This document shows positions 1 through 9,624 of a stretch of 47,202 nt of DNA, one piece after another. Every line of letters starts with the position of its first letter. The stretch's first letter is position 1. A program made the position numbers and the translations under genes. The stretch comes from Chamaesiphon sp. GL140_3_metabinner_50 (lineage in GTDB: Bacteria; Cyanobacteriota; Cyanobacteriia; Cyanobacteriales; Chamaesiphonaceae), in the NCBI RefSeq assembly GCF_025361915.1, contig NZ_JANYJC010000083.1:1-47202 (forward strand). The letters run 5' to 3'. A model generated the notes under the pieces. The model did not search any database and was not told the DNA's origin. It saw nothing but the letters and a program-made list of their open reading frames with translations.

Positions 1-283
1 TGGGGCTTCTTTTTCACTTAATGATAAGCATCATCCAGAACTGACGGTTAGATTAAGTCAAAGTGCATTCGTAATCATTTTTCGCTTTCTCTCAGTAGGT
101 TTTGGTGATTAATTATTACTATTAGAAAGCTTTGGGTGTAAATCATCCTTACGTACTGAGCCACTGACATGTATAATTAAATCGCTTGAAGCTAAGACAT
201 TAAAAGAAAGACCCAACTTCTTGAAGAAATTGAGTCTTTGGTAGTCTTTGTGGGGATAAAATCTTGAATTTGTTTTAGTCTCT

Positions 284-1150
284 CTAAATCTCATCCAAGC
301 TAATGTTCGATCGAAACCGCTGTTGAAATGCCGTCAGCGTACCTGAATTAGCACTAGAAGTATAAATCGCAAATATCACTCTATCGAAACAACCCCAAAA
401 ACTGGGATGTTCCAGCCACCGCCCGAAGGCATCGGCTACCATACCAGGATCGTTACAAAATACCCCACAACCCCAAGCTCCGAGTAATATCGATCGATGT
501 CCATTATCGCGTGCGATGGCTAAAACAATCCCCGCACGTCGTTCGAGTGTGGCTGCAATCGCCGCACTACATTCAGGATCTCGACGTAAAGCTTGTCCCG
601 CGTTGGGTGCGGGTGCGGTAATTACCGATGCTAGAAATACATTATCTGACAACTCCCGATTGCGGACGCGAAACCACGGGACATTCGGAGAATAGATAGT
701 ATAATCGCTATACAGCAACGATTCACCCGCACGGTTGACATCGTAGTAAGTGGGTTGAGTCAACAGACACGGGTAGATGCCCGAACAACGCGCCAAATCT
801 TCTTCCTGAGCTTTGGCACCATTAATAAAGCCACCACCCGGATTTCGGGCTGATGCGAAGCTTAATAATACCAAATCTCTACACCCCTCAGCACGCACGA
901 GTCGATTGGCGGCTACTTGGGTTGTTTCGGTTGTCACTTCAATCTGGGGTTGCTGCTTGGATGTACTAGCAGCGGGCTGTTCTAATAATGCATACGACTG
1001 TTGCGGGGTGTATAAAACTGTGTTTTTGACTGCACTCTGTTGTGCGGCTAAAAACTCAATTGTTTTTCCAGCCCGATCGATATATTTCCCTATTTTGAGA
1101 ATATCTAATGTTTCCTTAGCAGTATTTTTGAGTGACATAATTCGATTCAT
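284..1150 (-). CDS. TIGR02452-type microbial poly(ADP-ribose) glycohydrolase-like protein
   Basis: 288 aa ORF; LLSFASARNPGGGFINGAKAQEEDLARCSGIYPCL matches the PARG-like signature (GG..G..AQEE). Confidence 0.9.
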   Translation of the reverse strand: MNRIMSLKNTAKETLDILKIGKYIDRAGKTIEFLAAQQSAVKNTVLYTPQQSYALLEQPAASTSKQQPQIEVTTETTQVAANRLVRAEGCRDLVLLSFASARNPGGGFINGAKAQEEDLARCSGIYPCLLTQPTYYDVNRAGESLLYSDYTIYSPNVPWFRVRNRELSDNVFLASVITAPAPNAGQALRRDPECSAAIAATLERRAGIVLAIARDNGHRSILLGAWGCGVFCNDPGMVADAFGRWLEHPSFWGCFDRVIFAIYTSSANSGTLTAFQQRFRSNISLDEI

Positions 1151-1202
1151 TCATAGAGCGTGAGCTAGACAGCTCGATATCGATCGAAACAGCTAAGTAT
1201 TG

Positions 1203-1463
1203 TTAGATTGCATTTGGTTCTTTTGGCTCTTCTCCAATTGCTTGTTGTGAAGAGTGGCGAATATGAAGAATCCGAACACTAGATACGAACTCATCTAATC
1301 CCTGCTGAATACCTGCTATCGCTGCCGCTGAATCTTGTGTTTCCCATTCAAGAATACTCGCCAAAAGCTCGGTTGCAACCAGATTAATATCTTGTCCCTG
1401 ACGTACCGCTTTTTCTCGTAACTGTTCTTCTAATTCTGGACTTAGAGTGACGACAATCGACAT
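1203..1463 (-). CDS. Small antitoxin-like protein (start re-assigned to internal MSIVVTLSPELEEQLREKA...)
   Basis: The ORF-track start at 1655 lies inside a repeat element; the internal start gives a compact RHH/antitoxin-like protein of about 86 aa. Confidence 0.6.
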   Translation of the reverse strand: MSIVVTLSPELEEQLREKAVRQGQDINLVATELLASILEWETQDSAAAIAGIQQGLDEFVSSVRILHIRHSSQQAIGEEPKEPNAI

Positions 1464-1523
1464 AGATCTAGTTCCTACAGCAGTTAATCTGTATACGATT
1501 TTAACATAATGGTAGAGTAGATC

Positions 1524-1660
1524 GTAGGTTGGGTAGAGCAGAGCGAAACCCAACGATCCCACAATTATCGGTATTGGTTTAATGTTGGGTTTCATTCTGG
1601 TTGATGAGCGACTCGTACCGTGCGACAGCCGAAGTGTAGTCGAATTACAATCCAACCTAC
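1524..1660. repeat. MITE-like element bounded by GTAGGTTGGGT ... (A)TCCAACCTAC
   Basis: Inverted termini plus internal AAACCCAAC / GTTGGGTTT; related copies at 9338-9562 and 37371-37455. Confidence 0.65.
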
Positions 1661-1668
1661 AATTTACT

Positions 1669-1698
1669 AAAATCTAAAATCTAAAACCTAAAACCTAA
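1669..1698. repeat. Heptameric STRR-like array (AAAATCT/AAAACCT)
   Basis: aaaatctaaaatctaaaacctaaaacctaa, 7-bp periodicity. Confidence 0.8.
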
Positions 1699-4271
1699 TC
1701 ACTAGTCTGGCGATATTGTTCGATGAAATCTTGCACTAGTTGGCGATATTCGCGCATCGTTTCATCGACCCAATTGCGATCGTTACCATTGACATAAATA
1801 TGTACCAAAGGTTCGCCAGCATCGGGGAGAATTAAGATCCAGCGATCGTCTTGATAATTGATAATTTTAACCCCATCTTCGGTATCTAAATATTCTGGTT
1901 GATGGGTTTCGAGAATATGCCGCATTAAGCCACCTTTAGCCGTCCAGGGGCACCGAATTGAGTGGCTGCGATAAAAGACGCGCGGTAGCTCGGCGCGGAG
2001 GCTGCTGAGGGAACGTTCTTGGCGGGTGAGCATTTCGATTAGTTTGGCGATGCAAAACATGGCATCGAAGCCGGGATGAAATTCGGGGAAGATAAAGCCC
2101 ATTTCGCCGCTCCCGCCGAGGACGACGTTTGGTAACTGTTGGCAAGCTTCCATTAATGCTGTGGGGCTGGCTTTGGTGCGCTTGACTTTGCCCCCATGAC
2201 GGCGGACAATTTGTTCGATTGCGCTGGAAACTTGGACGGGAACGACTACGGTACCGCCGGGGTAGGCGGTGAGGACGATTTGCACCATTAGGGCGGTGAG
2301 CATATCGCCGCGAATTGGTGCGCCTTCTTCATCGACGAGGATCAGTTGTTCGCCGTGGGCGGAGACTTGCACGCCGAAGGAGCCTTTGAGGGCGACGACG
2401 ACATGTCCGAGTTGGTTTAATAGGACTTCCCGCTCGTTGGCGGTGAGGGAGATCTGGCTAAGGCTGGCGTTGAGTACTACTGCGTCGCAGCCGAATTTTG
2501 AGAGGAGTACGGGGAGAATTGCGCCAGAGACGGCGTAGACGTAATCGACGACTACTTTAAAGCTAGCATGACGGATCGCATCGATATTAAGTTGCTTTTG
2601 GAAGGCGGATTTATAGATTTCCATGCCTTGGGAAAAACGATTGACATCGCCGATTTCGGGAATCCGCGCGCGGCGGAGATCTTCTTTGAAGTAGGCTGAT
2701 TCGATTTTTTTCTCTTGGGTGGTGGAGATATTAATGCCGCGATCGTCGAAGAATTCGATTAAAATTGAATCCATGCGATCGGGATGCAATCTGACGTGAA
2801 TGCCGCCGATGACTGTGACTTCATCTTGACGTTGGCGCAAGGCATAAATAATTTTCCGAGCGACGGGGATGGCGGTGGCTTCAAGATCTTGGATATTAAT
2901 ACCTACTGACATTAATCCCGCAATTAGAGATCGCGACACCATCCGCGATACATTTCGTTGATCGCGAGAAACTGTGACTTGGGTGCCTATTTTAAGGGTG
3001 GAACCGTAAGCGGCACCCAATTTAACGGCAAATTCGGGAGTAATATCGATATTTGCCAAGCCCTGCACGCCACGCTGGGCAAATAAGTTGCGGTGGGCGA
3101 TTTGCCCCCAGATTAGATTCAGATTTAGCACGGCCAAAGGTTCGATTTCTTTATTCGGCCATACTCGCACATTCGGATTGATCTGCGCTTCTTCACCCAC
3201 GTTCGAGAGTGCCCCCAAAACGGCTCCTTCTAGCACTTGGGCACCGCGACCGATCCTCACCCCGCGCGCTAGCACGCAAGCCCGAAGCTGGGCATCCTCG
3301 CCGATAATCGAGCCACTGCCAATAATCGGACGTTTGAGATTAGCATTAGCTCCGATCGCCACATTATCACCGACAATCGTCTCGGCAGAAATTTTTACCC
3401 GCGCGCCAATTTTACAATTTGCGCCAATTACCGCTGGAGCCTCAATTTGGGCACTCGGATCGATGTAGGTATTCGCCCCAATCCAAATTCCGGGGCTAGC
3501 TTCGGGAAATGGCCAGTCGAGCTGGACTTTGCCGCGCAGCGCGTCGTATTGGGCTTCCCGATAGGTATCGAGTTGTCCGATATCGCACCAATAACCGCTG
3601 GCGACGTAGCCATACATCGGGATATCATGCGCTAGGAGCTGGGGGAATAAATCTTGCGAAAAGTCGGCTTCGGTATCGGGATGGAGATAGTCTAAGACTT
3701 CTGGTTCGAGAATATAAATCCCTGTATTTACCGCATCAGAAAATACTTCACTGGCGGAGGGTTTCTCTAAAAAGCGACGAATCCGTTGATTTTCATCGAT
3801 GATTACCACCCCGAAATCAATCGGGTAGGGAATCTGAGTTAAAATAATAGTCGCCTTAGCACCTTTTTGACGATGGAATTCGATCGCACCCGTAAGATCG
3901 ATATCGGTGAGACTATCCCCACTAATTACTAAAAATGTCCCGCCTAGAATTTCTTCGACATTTTTGACGCAGCCAGCCGTACCCAATGCTCGCTCGGCTT
4001 CGATCGCATAATGAATTTTGACACCAAAATCGCTACCATCGCCAAAATAATTTTGAATTACCTCTGGGAGATAATGCAAGGTGATGATAATTTCGGTAAT
4101 GTGGTGGCGTTTGAGCAAATTAATAATATGCTCGGCGATCGGACGATCGATCGCTGGTACCATCGGTTTGGGTAGTTCGCAGGTTAAAGGTCTCAACCGC
4201 GTTCCAGAACCTCCAGCCATCAATACTGCGCGCAGTTGCATATCGTTTTTCGAGGGGATAGTCTCACCCAA
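1695..4271 (-). CDS. Mannose-1-phosphate guanyltransferase-like protein: nucleotidyltransferase + left-handed beta-helix + phosphomannomutase-like domain
   Basis: N-term MQLRAVLMAGGSGTRLRPLT...PKPMVP nucleotidyltransferase motif; hexapeptide-repeat segment; C-term PMM-like region. Confidence 0.92.
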   Translation of the reverse strand: MGETIPSKNDMQLRAVLMAGGSGTRLRPLTCELPKPMVPAIDRPIAEHIINLLKRHHITEIIITLHYLPEVIQNYFGDGSDFGVKIHYAIEAERALGTAGCVKNVEEILGGTFLVISGDSLTDIDLTGAIEFHRQKGAKATIILTQIPYPIDFGVVIIDENQRIRRFLEKPSASEVFSDAVNTGIYILEPEVLDYLHPDTEADFSQDLFPQLLAHDIPMYGYVASGYWCDIGQLDTYREAQYDALRGKVQLDWPFPEASPGIWIGANTYIDPSAQIEAPAVIGANCKIGARVKISAETIVGDNVAIGANANLKRPIIGSGSIIGEDAQLRACVLARGVRIGRGAQVLEGAVLGALSNVGEEAQINPNVRVWPNKEIEPLAVLNLNLIWGQIAHRNLFAQRGVQGLANIDITPEFAVKLGAAYGSTLKIGTQVTVSRDQRNVSRMVSRSLIAGLMSVGINIQDLEATAIPVARKIIYALRQRQDEVTVIGGIHVRLHPDRMDSILIEFFDDRGINISTTQEKKIESAYFKEDLRRARIPEIGDVNRFSQGMEIYKSAFQKQLNIDAIRHASFKVVVDYVYAVSGAILPVLLSKFGCDAVVLNASLSQISLTANEREVLLNQLGHVVVALKGSFGVQVSAHGEQLILVDEEGAPIRGDMLTALMVQIVLTAYPGGTVVVPVQVSSAIEQIVRRHGGKVKRTKASPTALMEACQQLPNVVLGGSGEMGFIFPEFHPGFDAMFCIAKLIEMLTRQERSLSSLRAELPRVFYRSHSIRCPWTAKGGLMRHILETHQPEYLDTEDGVKIINYQDDRWILILPDAGEPLVHIYVNGNDRNWVDETMREYRQLVQDFIEQYRQTSD

Positions 4272-4452
4272 TATATCTTTATTGTCAATCGATTTTTAGA
4301 AGCTGGCACCAGGCGATCGCATAGGTTAATATATTCAGCCCAATTCAGGATTTATGGAATCAGACTAGAATAGAATGTAGATTGATACCATAGTGCAATT
4401 TTGCGATCCATTCTGTCAAACTCGTCATCATTGAGAAAATAAATAAAGATTT

Positions 4453-4647
4453 ATGCAATTCGTTGTCGTCGGTTTAGTGGGAGCTTACGGATACGGTGTC
4501 TGGAGATTTTCGCGCAACTTCAACCGTACCAATTATCAACGTACCCTCCCCACCAAGATCGTGCTAGCTCTATTATGGCCAGTTTGCTACATTGTCAATG
4601 CTTCCTATCGGCAGAACTTTAATAGAGCATTAAAGGGCGGCGATTGA
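4453..4647 (+). CDS. Small conserved-type hypothetical membrane protein
   Basis: 64 aa, hydrophobic N-term, immediately upstream of the cytochrome b gene on the same strand. Confidence 0.6.
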   Translation: MQFVVVGLVGAYGYGVWRFSRNFNRTNYQRTLPTKIVLALLWPVCYIVNASYRQNFNRALKGGD

Positions 4648-4686
4648 GTCCGATCTGGCTCTTGGAATGCGAATAAGTTTACCGAG

Positions 4687-5289
4687 TTGATTGTTATGGC
4701 AACACCCAAAAAAATACCACCGATTCCACACCAAAAAATTATCATCAAGTTATTTCACGGTATCATCATTATCAGTCTATTCTTGATGATTGGTAGCGGA
4801 CTCCAAATTTATAATGCTACGCCCGTATTTGGTGATAAAGAAGGGTGGCAGTTTCCCGATTTTATGACTCTGGGTGGCTGGCTGGCGGGTGGTAGAGATT
4901 GGCACTTTGCCATCATGTGGGTATTTTCATTTAATTTATTAATTTATGGTATCTACATCTTTTTAACTAAGCGGTGGCAACGCCGTTTTGTTGCCAGCAG
5001 CGATCTGCAAGCTATCAAAGTCGGACAAAACCATAAGCGTAAGGCTTATGCTTGGCATCGGCTAATTTATACTGGTATTATTCCCATTTTAATTCTGGCG
5101 ATCGCAAGTGGATTAGCAATGTATAAGCCCGTTCAATTAGCTTGGTTGATGAGTTTATTTGGCAATTGGAAAACACTCCGCATAATCCATTTTATGACAG
5201 TGCCGATCTCTTTAGTATTTACGGTTTTACACATGTTCATGGGTTTAAAAGTCGGCGGACTAAGGCTCTGGAGATCGATGTTTGTCTGA
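4687..5289 (+). CDS. Cytochrome b/b6-domain membrane protein (thiosulfate reductase cytochrome b-like)
   Basis: Multi-TM 200 aa, conserved His in TM segments (KLFHGIIIISLFLMIGSGLQIY; HFMTVPISLVFTVLHMFMG). Confidence 0.8.
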   Translation: MIVMATPKKIPPIPHQKIIIKLFHGIIIISLFLMIGSGLQIYNATPVFGDKEGWQFPDFMTLGGWLAGGRDWHFAIMWVFSFNLLIYGIYIFLTKRWQRRFVASSDLQAIKVGQNHKRKAYAWHRLIYTGIIPILILAIASGLAMYKPVQLAWLMSLFGNWKTLRIIHFMTVPISLVFTVLHMFMGLKVGGLRLWRSMFV

Positions 5290-5338
5290 GTGAATATTAA
5301 AGTAGGGGCAATAATCAAAACTTTAATTCCTAATTTGT

Positions 5339-6046
5339 ATGCATCCTCAGTCTCTAAGTCGGCGGCAATTATTCCAACTATCTGGTTTCGCAGGTATGGG
5401 TTTATTACTCGATAGCTGTGGATTAAACGAATACTCTACGGCTGTAGGTAATGCGATCGATCCGCTCAATCAACGAGTCGAAGAATTACTACTCAAACCG
5501 CAAGCTTTAGCACGCGAATATCCTATTAGTTCGATAGATCCTAATGCATTAATAATTAATAGTTTTACCGATGTCCCCCAAATCGATCCGACTACTTTTA
5601 AGCTAATTATCGATGGAGCAGTCAACCAGCCCCTGCAATTAAGTATGAACGACATTTACAAGTTACCACTCCAAACGATGGTAATTCAGCATGTCTGTGT
5701 CGAAGGTTGGGCGGCAATCGTCCAATGGGGAGGAGCAAGACTAAAAGATTTAATCGCGTTAGCGCAGCCAAAAAACACGGCTCGTTATGTTTATTTTGAA
5801 TCGGGTGATGGTTACTATAATAGTTGGGATTTACCCTCAGCAATCCACCCACAAACGCTGTTAGCCTATCAAAAAAATGGACAACCGCTTCCCGTCGATA
5901 ATGGGGCACCATTGCGCCTTGCTGCACCAATTAAGCTGGGCTACAAGCAAAGTAAATGGGTAACTAGGGTGACGCTAATGAATCAGTTGCCGATAAAACG
6001 AGGCTACTGGGAAGACCAAGGTTATGAATGGTTTGGCGGGCTTTAA
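5339..6046 (+). CDS. Molybdopterin-dependent oxidoreductase, sulfite oxidase/YedY-like
   Basis: IQHVCVEGWAAIVQWGGARLKDLI Mo-Cys motif; N-term SRRQLFQLSGFAGMGLLLDSCG (Tat-like RR plus lipobox-like C). Confidence 0.88.
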   Translation: MHPQSLSRRQLFQLSGFAGMGLLLDSCGLNEYSTAVGNAIDPLNQRVEELLLKPQALAREYPISSIDPNALIINSFTDVPQIDPTTFKLIIDGAVNQPLQLSMNDIYKLPLQTMVIQHVCVEGWAAIVQWGGARLKDLIALAQPKNTARYVYFESGDGYYNSWDLPSAIHPQTLLAYQKNGQPLPVDNGAPLRLAAPIKLGYKQSKWVTRVTLMNQLPIKRGYWEDQGYEWFGGL

Positions 6047-6874
6047 TTAGAGTGTTAAACTTTGTCTGGTAGTGCGGCGCGTAAAAGCATTCCAAACATC
6101 TAATTCTGCTGCCGAACGCCCTAATAATGTTCCTCTGAGCGCGTCGCCCAGTCCCTGCACGCGGCTAAAATCTGCACCAGCAATACTAGTCAAATGTTCC
6201 ATTTCTACGCCACTCAAGTCGGCGGCGCGCAAATCGACACCTTGCAAATCTACACCATTCAAGCGCGCATTTCGCAACGAAGCACCTGTCAGATACGCTC
6301 TCTGGAGCGTTGCACCACTCAACTTGGCATTTTGAAGATTGGCTCCTGTCAAATCGGCTCCGCTGAGATAACTTCCGAGCAGATTCGCGCCACTGAGATC
6401 GGCATTGCGGAGATTAGCAGTATTGAGGTAAGCACCATTAAGGATCGCTCCAGGGCCGATCGCACCTGAAGATTTATAAGCAAATCCTTCACTCCAAGTG
6501 GTACGATCGTCGTATCTAGCGACTTGTAATTTAACTCCAGTTAAATTTGCACCAGTCAAATTGGTATTGTAAAGTTGCGATCGATTGAGATAAGCTTTTT
6601 CTAAGTTCGCATTACTCAAGTTGGCATCGCTGAGATCGACTCCTCGCAAGTCAGCTCCGCTCAAATCGGCTCCGCTGAGATTAGCTCCCCGAAAATTTGC
6701 CCCGATCGCATTTAATCCGCTCAGTTTAGCACCTGGTAAATCGATGCTGCTAAAATTAAATCGATACAGATCTAACTGGGCGATCGATCGACCAGCATCA
6801 ATAGTTGCTAAAATTTTGGAAGTAGCGATCGCAGAATCGTTCAAGGTTGCTTTAAATAACTCGTTATTAGTCAA
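6047..6874 (-). CDS. Pentapeptide repeat protein
   Basis: Tandem A(D/N)LXX repeats (ANLSGADLSGADLRGVDLSDANLSNANL...). Confidence 0.95.
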   Translation of the reverse strand: MTNNELFKATLNDSAIATSKILATIDAGRSIAQLDLYRFNFSSIDLPGAKLSGLNAIGANFRGANLSGADLSGADLRGVDLSDANLSNANLEKAYLNRSQLYNTNLTGANLTGVKLQVARYDDRTTWSEGFAYKSSGAIGPGAILNGAYLNTANLRNADLSGANLLGSYLSGADLTGANLQNAKLSGATLQRAYLTGASLRNARLNGVDLQGVDLRAADLSGVEMEHLTSIAGADFSRVQGLGDALRGTLLGRSAAELDVWNAFTRRTTRQSLTL

Positions 6875-6950
6875 CTTTATAGTGTAACGGTCGGTTTAGG
6901 CAATCGATCGGTACAAATAGAAACCAACAAAACTATCCACTAATTCCCCC

Positions 6951-7532
6951 ATGTCTCTAGTTCCCCCCATGACGATGATGGACTTCTTTCGCAAAAGCGC
7001 AGGAACCTGGCTTACCCTCCGCGCGGTTCATCATTTCGATTTGGTTGAGGATGAATCGGGAGAATCAAATTTGATCGTGCGTGTTATCGAGCAAACAGAT
7101 GCTAAAGTTGCCGCAATTTGCGAGCAGCAATCGATCGATCCCGCTCAGGCTATGGGTGGCGGACTATTTATGTGGCAAGCCAATCTCGATGAAGAGCCGC
7201 CAAATGCCGATTATGGTGCGGTGCTGATCGATGTCCCCGATGATGAGAGTAGACTATCTGGTAAGCTAATTCGCGATCGTGGTTATGTCGAAAAAATTCC
7301 CGTAATTTCTAGGTATTGGTTTGGTCGAGATGGGATTTTAACGATCGAGACGGAATATGATAACAATCAAGGACAAGAGCGATGCTGGTTTATTACCGAC
7401 GATTTTCGGGTGCGGGTAAGTAGCGTCAGAATGATGAATGGCGTAAATTTGACAACCTACTGCTCGGAGCGAAGATGTATCGAGGATACTACTCTAAATG
7501 CCATGATCGATCGTAATTCAGCTAGAGTTTAG
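6951..7532 (+). CDS. Phycobiliprotein lyase, CpcS/CpeS family
   Basis: MMDFFRKSAGTWLTLRAVHHFDL...RYWFGRDGILTIETEY...CWFITDDFRVRVSSV typical of CpcS/CpeS. Confidence 0.88.
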   Translation: MSLVPPMTMMDFFRKSAGTWLTLRAVHHFDLVEDESGESNLIVRVIEQTDAKVAAICEQQSIDPAQAMGGGLFMWQANLDEEPPNADYGAVLIDVPDDESRLSGKLIRDRGYVEKIPVISRYWFGRDGILTIETEYDNNQGQERCWFITDDFRVRVSSVRMMNGVNLTTYCSERRCIEDTTLNAMIDRNSARV

Positions 7533-7604
7533 GGAATAGTGGATAAGCGGTGGAACATCTCAATCGCTCAATTGAATGACTTCGGCTGTATTGGGTTGGT
7601 AGTA

Positions 7605-8642
7605 TTAATTTGGTGAGGTAGGAATGCCTAGATATTCAAATAGAGAATTTGAAGTACTCCAATCCAACGATCTAATCAGCAAATCATCCAAATCGTCTGC
7701 CGTCATGCTCGTCAATTTGGCTTCGATTTCTGGAGAAACCTTGCCAAATCTAGCCGATAAGAGTTTTTTTGCTGTTTCCAGTTTGCCTTCGGCTTTACCT
7801 CTAGCTTCGCCTTCGGCTTGAAGTTCTTTGACACGCTTTTGATAAGCAGGTTCTTGTTGCAAAATGCTCATGGTACTTACCTCTTGTGGATCGATCGATG
7901 CGGTTGTTGTGAGTCCTTGAATGTGGATGCAATATTCGTTACATGCTCCAATTATATCATTGGCTAACGGTAGGTCGGGATACAACCGATCGATGTCGCG
8001 ATAGGCTCTTAATACGGTGTCGGGATTATTACTCAACAGCTTGAGCAACATTGTATCTTCTGAGTAGGCGAGCTTTTCGAGGACGACAATTCCAATTCCT
8101 GTTTGCGGATCTAGTCTGTAGACATGTTTGCCAAAAATGGGATCGGGTTCGGCACGGGTACGGAGTAGTAAGTTGTCACCACATTTTGCTGTCAAGATCC
8201 AGGTAAAGGGCATGTCTGGGGAGAGCGGAGTCGGTTTGTTTGCGGTGCTTTTATCCAGCCGCAAGTCGCTAGAGCGATCGATCCGGGTATCGTTTTCACT
8301 ATACCAATAAACTTGTTTACGAAGGGTGCAACTATCGATGTATTCGGGTTTGAGATATTGGCTGTAGTGTTCGACAATGATGGTGGGATGAATTTTCATC
8401 ATTCGTCCTAACATGCCTAGCAGTTGTTCCTGCTGAGGGTTGAGGGGATTGGGGTCGGTTAAACTTTTGTAAAAGATGTCGATGAAGAGTTCTTCTTTAA
8501 GTCGAACTGGGCGTTGGGTTGCGGCGATTTGGGTAGGGAAGAGGAGTGGGAATATTGCTTTGACAAATTTATCATGCGGCTGGTGGGGTTGAGCGGTCAT
8601 TGGGTAAAGGAGTTGTTCGGGCACTCTTGTCTGTGTTGACAA
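7605..8642 (-). CDS. Rpn/PD-(D/E)XK nuclease-transposase-like protein with DUF4351-type C-terminus
   Basis: C-term KLLSARFGKVSPEIEAKLTSMTADDLDDLLIRSLDWSTSNSLFEYL; N-term FVKAIFPLLFPTQIAAT. Confidence 0.75.
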   Translation of the reverse strand: MSTQTRVPEQLLYPMTAQPHQPHDKFVKAIFPLLFPTQIAATQRPVRLKEELFIDIFYKSLTDPNPLNPQQEQLLGMLGRMMKIHPTIIVEHYSQYLKPEYIDSCTLRKQVYWYSENDTRIDRSSDLRLDKSTANKPTPLSPDMPFTWILTAKCGDNLLLRTRAEPDPIFGKHVYRLDPQTGIGIVVLEKLAYSEDTMLLKLLSNNPDTVLRAYRDIDRLYPDLPLANDIIGACNEYCIHIQGLTTTASIDPQEVSTMSILQQEPAYQKRVKELQAEGEARGKAEGKLETAKKLLSARFGKVSPEIEAKLTSMTADDLDDLLIRSLDWSTSNSLFEYLGIPTSPN

Positions 8643-8779
8643 TGATTTTTAGCTAGATCGTAACACTCCCGTTTCCAGAAATGGCGTTAATAATTGTCCA
8701 ATCCATTGTGGATAGGGGTGTTGGTGTGCCAGATCGATCGGGCGGTAGAATAGATGCTAGTTAGTAAGGAAGTATTGGT

Positions 8780-9283
8780 ATGGCTGAGATTACCAGAGAA
8801 GAGTTGTTGGCTCGTTACGGTGCTGGGGAGAGAGATTTTAGTAAGTTGGATTTGCGATGGGTTGAACTTCAGTACGCTAGTTTGAGAGGAATCATTCTCT
8901 CTGGAGCCAATTTGTCTGATGCTCGACTGTTCCGTGTTGATTTGAGGGAAGCTAATCTCACTAGTGCTTGTATGACTGATACTATCCTTGAGGATGTTGA
9001 TTTGAGTGGGGGTAATTTGAGTGAGGCAGTCTTGCAAGGTGCTACTGTTAGAAGATCCTGCTTGACAGGATCTAACTTCGAGAATGCCATCTTGGCTGAA
9101 TCGGGAATGGATGATTCCTGTCTCAATAGCGTTAATTTCAGTGGGGCTGAACTCTGTGAAGTATCTTTCACAAGATGTAATTTTAGGGATGCTACTGTCA
9201 ATATCAATGAACTTCTTGGGTGTTATCTGACTGAAGTCTGTTTGCCCAATGGAGAGATTGTTACAAATGGTATCCAAGATTGA
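8780..9283 (+). CDS. Pentapeptide repeat protein
   Basis: ILSGANLSDARLFRVDLREANLTSACMTDTILEDVDLSGGNLSEAVLQGATV repeats. Confidence 0.9.
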   Translation: MAEITREELLARYGAGERDFSKLDLRWVELQYASLRGIILSGANLSDARLFRVDLREANLTSACMTDTILEDVDLSGGNLSEAVLQGATVRRSCLTGSNFENAILAESGMDDSCLNSVNFSGAELCEVSFTRCNFRDATVNINELLGCYLTEVCLPNGEIVTNGIQD

Positions 9284-9337
9284 ATTGACTGCAAAATTTT
9301 CATCTGCTAATAGTGACGCGTTGGTAAGTAGTAGCCT

Positions 9338-9562
9338 GTAGGTTGGGTTGAAGCCTGCGTTGGCGTAGTCTTTCGGGACGAAACAACCCAACAACCCCAG
9401 CATTAACGGAACGATCGGTTAAAATTATCGAAGATCTTTACATCTTCCCAATTACCTCCAGCACGCTGCGAGATCGAGAAGATCTTAGAGCATTTAATAT
9501 TGGTGGTGTTGGGTTTCGCTTACTTCGACTACGCTCAGTACAAGTCACTCTACCCAACCTAC
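9338..9562. repeat. MITE-like element bounded by GTAGGTTGGGT ... ACCCAACCTAC
   Basis: Inverted termini; contains a nested GTTGGCGTAG(T)CTTTCGGGACG repeat. Confidence 0.65.
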
Positions 9563-9566
9563 AAAT

Positions 9567-9624
9567 CTTCTTACTCCTTACTTCTTACTTCTTACTCCCT
9601 ACTCCCATCTCCCATCTCCCATCT
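9567..9624. repeat. Heptameric STRR array (TTACTTC/TTACTCC then CCCATCT)
   Basis: cttcttactccttacttcttacttcttactccctactcccatctcccatctcccatct. Confidence 0.9.

Noticed and set aside
109-294. 61-aa minus-strand ORF
   Set aside because: Contains a degenerate AAACCCGACTT-type hairpin (207-239) and has no recognisable domain; probably intergenic
813-1163. 116-aa plus-strand ORF
   Set aside because: Fully antisense to the PARG-like gene; Cys/Ser-rich low-quality translation
3088-3802. Plus-strand ORFs opposite the nucleotidyltransferase/beta-helix gene
   Set aside because: Antisense, repeat-shadow composition, no recognisable family
6072-6887. Plus-strand ORFs 6072-6335, 6194-6469, 6621-6887
   Set aside because: Antisense shadows of the pentapeptide repeat gene
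8687-9403. 238-aa minus-strand ORF
   Set aside because: Antisense to the pentapeptide repeat gene; repetitive S/T/N/I-rich translation is an artefact of the repeat codons
9567-9624. Possible CRISPR-like array
   Set aside because: Period is 7 bp with no spacers; it is a heptameric tandem repeat
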